From assembly GCA_025642065.1 (NCBI GenBank), contig JAODUP010000853.1, positions 186,001 to 250,000 on the forward strand: a DNA stretch of 64,000 nucleotides, given 5' to 3'. The position numbers and the translations under genes are program-made. The first letter of the stretch is position 1. Each line of letters starts with the position of its first letter. The stretch is from Paralvinella palmiformis. Taxonomy: Eukaryota > Annelida > Polychaeta > Terebellida > Alvinellidae. The notes beneath the pieces are model-generated. The model was not told the origin of the DNA. It saw nothing but the letters and a program-made list of their open reading frames with translations, and did no database searches. Shown here one piece after another: positions 58,225-64,000 of the stretch.

Positions 58225-58275
<51 letters not shown>
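58014..58275. repeat. Compound microsatellite with hairpin symmetry
   Basis: (CT)n, CTT steps, (AT)n at 58079-58120, (GA)n, (ACAG)n at 58147-58178, (TA)n and (ATT)n at 58229-58275. CTCTCTCTCTTC before the AT core faces GAAGAGAGAGAG after it, so the first half is a near-palindrome of over 100 bp. Confidence 0.97.
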
Positions 58276-58277
<2 letters not shown>

Positions 58278-58837
58278 TTATTACTTTGTTTAAGCTCTGC
58301 CAGATCTGTAATAGTTAGAATATGACATTAAACCAAAAAAAAGCAGTAAAGCAACACAGATACAAAGGAACTAAAATAGAGAAGAAATTCCAAAGAAATA
58401 ATCAAACAAAAAATGCACAACATTCAATAATAAAACAAATAATCAATAAATTAATTAGCATATTATTTTTAATGGGTGAATTGATGAATCAACATATTAA
58501 GGAATCGTTCAGTTAAATATATTTGCACTAATCAATTATTTAATCAATCATTTAACCAATCAGCCAATTGAAGCCAACTAGTTAATCACCAATGTTTATT
58601 ACAAATCCATATTTAACCAAAATGGCTTATAGCTTATTAGTTTTGTTTTCAGGGGGCATAGTTCATGGGTTAAAATGAGTAGAAATGTAACGGACAATTG
58701 TTTACATAAGGTCATTACAAAAACAGATTGCCACGTCCTGGCTTTAACTACCTAATATGATACACCGAAATGCATAGCTGATGAATTATACATTTCGAAC
58801 TTAGTGATTTTTTCCTTTCAAGCGAGATATACATCCT
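58276..58837. other. Intergenic, nothing recognised
   Basis: No gene seen. The end at about 58838 is the junction where duplication block A' begins. Confidence 0.5.
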
Positions 58838-59018
58838 GTTCGGTTGAATAGGACACAATTAATTCAGAATGTTATTTCCTGGATTTGGCCGATAACAATG
58901 GCAAGTGTCAAGTGAGTGATTGATATTTTGTCGTTTCTAAGAAACTATAAGCTGTTCATAATAAAGAAGAAGATAAGAATTCATTTTATTTTAATATTAG
59001 GGTGTTCTTTTTATGTCA

Positions 59019-59075
59019 TGGATAGAGTATCGGTTTGCAAATTGTCAGGCTGTGGGTTCGATTTCAATTGATGGA
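59019..59075 (+). mobile_element. tRNA-like SINE head, second family
   Basis: A-box-like TGGATAGAGTA (59019-59029) and B-box GGGTTCGATTTC (59054-59065) with tRNA-like spacing. The partner at 21418-21475 shows that it predates the inverted duplication. It is not a functional tRNA: the acceptor-stem halves do not pair. Confidence 0.6.
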
Positions 59076-59544
59076 TATATTTGTGTTTTGCTATCTGTAT
59101 AAGAAGCACCCAAATGATTTTGGTTACTAAGAGTAAATGCATAAGTATGTTACTTCATAATAATAATAATAATAATAATAATGATGGGATTCAAAAAAAT
59201 TATAATTGAGTAAATATATCTAGAGGGGATTGTATTATTTTTGTACCTATTAATATTAGTATTTAATATCTATTAATAGAAAAACTTATATAATAATAAC
59301 CCATATCTTGATCTGAGTTGATATTATTTTGGAGGACAGTCAGATGATCATGGAGAGCGTTATTCACAAAATTTTAAAAACCCTTGTTTTGATATATTCC
59401 GATTTAGTGATTATAATCATAATCATAATAATAATAATGTATATTTAATTCAAAGACGCTGAACAATTAATATGTAATGTAATAATACCCCAAATAATGT
59501 GTCTGTAAAAATCCGGTAAGTGATTCAAAAGATAATAATTATTT

Positions 59545-60117
59545 ATCGGTGAAAGCATTATTGAACAGGCTTGTTTTTTAGAACAGATTTAAAATTATCA
59601 AGGGACGACGCATTTATAATACAATAATACGGCAACCTATTCCACAAAGTGGGGACTGCAGCAGTAAATGCACAATCACCATATGACTTGAGACTGGATG
59701 ACCTGAGTTTTCGGGATAACTTTCTAATTGCCACCAGTTCACACAGGTATTCTGGCTCCATATCATTAATAGATTAAATTATTAATAAATCATGAAATCA
59801 ATACGCTGTCTAACAGGAAGCCAGTGTAGTGTTTGAAGAATTGGGGTGATATGATCATATTTTCGAGTATTTGTCACTAGGCGAGTTGCACTAATCTGAA
59901 TTCGCTGAAGGCGATTAATGTTATAATCAGATATGCCATATAACAGGGAATTACAATAGTCTATACGAGATGTAACAAAGGCATGAACTACAGTTACAAG
60001 TGCTTCTTGTGTCAAGAATGCTTTTAAACAGTGGATGTTCTTAAGATGGTAGTAGGCAGCTCGGCATACTGATGTGATATTTTCATACATATTAATAGAC
60101 GCCAAATATATAATATT
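59545..60117 (-). pseudogene. LINE reverse-transcriptase C-terminal domain (same family as 19468)
   Basis: Two minus-strand frames separated by a small deletion near 59762-59800. The upstream one holds AYYHLKNIHCLKAFLT, ALVTVVHAFVTSRIDYCNSLL, YNINRLQRIQISATRLV, HITPILQTLHWLPVRQRIDF. The downstream one holds PEYLCELVAIRKLSRKLRSS, YGDCAFTAAVPTLWNRLP and SLDNFKSVLKNK. This is a textbook non-LTR (CR1/L2-like) ORF2 ending; the catalytic YADD region lies further upstream and is not present. The 3' tail overlaps duplication block A'. Confidence 0.95.
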
Positions 60118-63100
60118 TAGTCCGATTTAGTCGATATCAGTGTATTGTAACTTGAATTTTACCAACCTTTACATTTTCAAAATGATCACAAACAACGGAC
60201 CTCATTCATAGCCATTTATACAACATCCTGTCTGGCTTTGACGCCTGTAAATCTTTGGTATAACAGAGAAATAGTGGTCTGCTTGGCATGAGTTTCTTTA
60301 GTTAGGTTTACTGCTCATCTACAATATCCCTCAAGTAATATTACATTATACAACATATTATAAACCAAACCCAGTGATGAGCAAGAAGATATTTCTGAAT
60401 GTTTCTGTAATGATACATCACTCTTAATAAGAAAATGTTCAGTTGGTGTGATGTACACAGAAACACCCTTGATCAATTTATCATCATAACGGGAAATGAC
60501 AATCTATATAACATGTAACAATGTTTGTGTGATTTCTTAGACAAGACTGGTTGATCAGAGAACATTAGCTAGCTGTTTAGTATATGGTGCTTGGTATCTG
60601 GCAAGGTTATATATGTATTTTAAAATAATCCAAGATTAACAACTGAGCACTGCAATTAGCGCGAGTGAAAACTAAAATAGGTATAACCCTTAAGGAAATA
60701 TGTAGCTTTTACATCATTTTCTTCAGTTTGTTGCAACCAATAGCCAATAGCTACACGCTAACCTATTCCCCTGGATACAAAAAGTAATTTAATAGTTTTC
60801 AAGACACTTTGCCTGAAAGCATAATTGAGTACGCAGCACCTCTAACATTTGTGAGTCGTATCAGCATATAAGAATGAATATCAAGCTGAGGTTACATCGC
60901 CAACAAGTTTCTGTTATAAAATAGTACCATTCATCCAATTATCCGTAATAAGGTGGACATCGATATCTTCATCTTTAATTGTATCAAATACTTCGTAAAA
61001 TTAATTCTTTTCGGTTGACAATTCATTAGATCAATACCTATATGTTTTGTTATATTTTAGATGGCGTGTTAGCCACTTTGATAAATTTATTTATATTATA
61101 TCCAGTCTCGTTTGGATATTTTCCACTGAATGGACGTACTAATAAACAGGTAGCCTTATTGTCATGAAGTGGTAAGACAATAGATATCACTTTACTGTTT
61201 GTTTTATCCATTAATAAGTATTATAATATTCGAAGAAATAAAGGATCGGGGAATCGTTTTAAAGGTGTTAAACCGAAGTTGATGATATTATAGCGCTGCA
61301 AATGATCGATTATAACGAATAGAATGTAAACATAAAAAAACAAGTCTGATCAAATTAATAACAACATAAAAGAAACCTATATCACGTTATATGTAACAAA
61401 AAACAAACTGATAACTTGACTCAGAAAGGAATATTCCGATGACCTAACTTGGACAGGCATATTTTCTTCCTGCCATACATTTAGCACGATGTTGCTAAAC
61501 AGTCATTATCAGATATGTCAATATCATTGAAATAGTATGTTATTTGTAGAGAAGACATCATGGTATATTATGATGGTTAATTAGTACGAGAATAATATCA
61601 TTATTTTTGTTATGATTAAGTTACAAAGGTAAACTATTTTGTTTAAATATCAGTATTCAGTAAAAGTTGGTTATAAGGAAATTGAAGGAGAATGGGAATT
61701 CATTTCGTTATAATGGTACTTCAAATTATTTCAATAATCATATCTAGGAATTATGCATGTAACAGATATTAGTTACCGACGCATGAGTGATAAACTGTAA
61801 AAATAACCCTGTTTTATTACGTGTTGCCTTGTGTTTTGCCATGAATGTAAGACTCGGAACAAATGTGATCCTAGTTTCTGATTGGCTGATGAAAACCAAC
61901 AATTCATTTAATCCTTTAATTCGACATCCTCCTTAATGATTTCACATGAAAAAACTGTTACAAGAAACTATTTCTTAGAAATAAGCTGTTGCTGTCAGCC
62001 ACATTTAATATTCCTTTCATCTTTGAGACTTAGATTTTATTTTTGTCAACTTCGTTAAGTGTCAACTTAGTGTCAATTGATACTTGTTTACGTTTGATAC
62101 CCATTGCGATATTTGATTACTGATAAAATGGACTTTATTTAAATAGGCTAGCAAGCCAATCCAAAGTTCGCAGTTTGCCATATCCTACAATATTCATTGA
62201 AGTGACAGGTGACAATATCTACTCACTATCTACTCGAATCCTAATGTAACAATAAAATTGCATGTTTCTGTCGTCAAAACAATGCAATTAAATCTGATTG
62301 TCATGTTCATATTGGTTTTTACATTTACAATTGCAATTATTTCAATGGTAATGAAATGACATCGTATTTCGTTATAACCAGCACGTTTCGCTTTGATTTA
62401 ATGCGGCTGGGATCGAAGAATCACTTCGTTATATACCAGTTTTATACTATGGAAGCGAATGCACGGTTTGGCCATACTTCGAGTTAAGCTTCTATTTCGT
62501 TATATTCTAATTATTTATAACTAAATTTTACTCTATATATCTTCATTGAATCTTTGTAAAATTGTCATAATTTGTTGTATGCCTTAGTACAATAATAATT
62601 GCTACGAAAACAAATTAGCCATCTTCTGAACTTTGACACTCTGACCCTTTGACATACTGGAGAATATATTTTTTTAAGTGATTATCGTAGATATATTTTA
62701 AAAATGCAGAAAGAAATGTTAAAATTTTGATTTAATGACAAATAACAGTTATACTAATTGCCACATATCTTTGTGCAAGACTCATATTTCGAAATATAAT
62801 AAATACTGTTTGGCCCAAATTGATCAAGTATCTGAATTATTTAAAAAAAATCCAGGACACGTCTATCGTTAGGGAATTATTGCATATTCATTTCAACGGA
62901 CATAAGTAGACAATTCATTATCAATAAATCAAACCAATAAAAGAGTACTTCTTTTTATTTAATGCACATTTCTATTTCTTTATCATATACAAATATGCGA
63001 AACTTAGGTTTAAACGCGAAATATTAGCCTTAATTATATTCAAAACAGCAAATGTATCTTATCTATCACAATAGTGATGAAAAACATGTATAATAAGCCG

Positions 63101-63265
63101 TCAGTGTATTGATTTCAAGTTATGTTTTAGTTATTTAGTTCTGTAATATACCAATATATTGATTTATCAATTAAGCTATTCGAAAACTGAATACCAAATG
63201 ACTAATAAAAGCGTAAAACATTGAAGATGAATATATGACAGATAGCATGGTTAGGGTACAGTGGC
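60118..63265. other. 3.1 kb of apparently unique DNA, no gene recognised
   Basis: No frame above 60 codons in any frame, no microsatellite, no repeat partner found by eye. It is unusual in being repeat-poor compared with the rest of the window. Confidence 0.5.
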
Positions 63266-63267
63266 AC

Positions 63268-63462
63268 ATAACAAGAAGAACAAACGCGCACGCAAATGCG
63301 CGCTCACGCATACAAACACAAACACACGCACACAGACAGAGATAGATAGATAGATAGAGAGAGAGAGGGGGGGAGTCACAGAGAGACAGACAGACATACA
63401 GTCATACCGATAGACAGACAGAGAGAGAAATGGGGAGAGGTAGAGAGAGAGGGGGTGGAGGT
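63268..63462. repeat. Compound microsatellite (CA, GATA, GA, ACAG)
   Basis: Imperfect CA, GATA, GA and GACA units. The minus-strand open frame at 63251-63484 is its translation. Confidence 0.95.
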
Positions 63463-63927
63463 GCTGGTATATATTTGCACCCATGAACTGGTTTATCCAT
63501 GGTCAATTAGGTGTTTTGTACCTGCTTATTTGGATTACATCGTAGCCGTGGCCTCTATGACAGACAGATTACTATTTGCCAGGGGATCCTTTACTGACTG
63601 AATAAGTTAATCATAATCTGTTTCATGAGTAATCAGCAAATAAATTAGAACTGTTTTGTTGAAAGTTGGATTATAGCTCAGAGTAAAACATCGTTTTTAT
63701 AAATTAATAAAGCTAAATTCAAAGCATCTGACGCTTCGTTATGATGATTAAATACAGTTTATCATGACATCGTATTTTGAAAATTAAACCAGTGTAGAAT
63801 AAGAGGAATAGTCCTGTAATGGTTTCAATGTTATTTATTTAAAAACAAATTGTAAGAATTAGTTAAATTGATTCTGTTCTCAGAAATATAATTTGTGAGA
63901 CTGTCAATAATCAACATATATATTCTT

Positions 63928-63933
<6 letters not shown>
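63463..63933. other. Intergenic, nothing recognised
   Basis: No feature supported. Confidence 0.5.

Positions 63934-63997
<64 letters not shown>
63934..63997. repeat. (TA)n microsatellite at window end
   Basis: About 32 TA units running to the window edge. Confidence 0.97.

Positions 63998-64000
<3 letters not shown>

Overview
This window reads as intergenic and intronic DNA from an animal nuclear genome. It is AT-rich, with very long (TA)n, (CA)n, (GA)n, (ATT)n and (TATG)n microsatellites, tRNA-derived SINEs with target-site duplications, decayed LINE, hAT and pogo/Tigger copies, and small exons bounded by GT-AG introns. The style fits a mollusc, most likely an octopus-like cephalopod, but that assignment is inference from repeat texture; no marker gene fixes it. 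There are no operons, ribosome binding sites or CRISPR arrays, and most open frames are translations of microsatellites.

The only host gene I can assemble is on the minus strand at 49392-51058. Five exons joined by phase-compatible GT-AG introns encode the last 211 residues of a multi-pass membrane protein that most resembles the MS4A/CD20 family. Its first exon(s) were not found.

Layout. 1-5.5 kb: featureless AT-rich DNA with small microsatellites. 5.58-6.98 kb: a complete but internally decayed hAT element with inverted ends, an 8-bp target-site duplication and a BED zinc-finger remnant. 7.53-8.01 kb: a pogo/Tigger DDE transposase fragment. 8.5-10.15 kb: an old repeat seen again at 16.1 and 55.0-56.75 kb. 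10.77 kb: a SINE with its target-site duplication. 11.96-12.43 kb: a compact copy of the 'P' repeat. 19.5-25.7 kb: one arm of a large, old inverted duplication; its partner lies at 45.25-59.6 kb, interrupted by two segments (47.4-52.8 and 54.8-58.8 kb), the first of which carries the membrane-protein gene. 29.05-35.06 kb: a tandem array of about 1.3-kb (P) and 1.69-kb (Q) units rich in short perfect hairpins, flanked by a 181-bp direct repeat. 35-38 kb: shuffled direct and inverted copies of pieces of 25.7-29 kb. 38-45 kb and 60.1-63.2 kb: mostly unique DNA with no recognisable gene. LINE reverse-transcriptase C-termini of at least three lineages lie at 51.3-51.84, 57.18-57.66 and 59.55-60.12 kb (minus) and at 19.47 and 20.6 kb (plus).

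The most unusual item is the P/Q array. The first 308 bp or so of the two Q units are base-for-base identical while the sequence just downstream differs at roughly 7 percent, and P-family copies repeatedly sit directly after a (TA)n(TG)n tract. I cannot assign it to a known transposon class.
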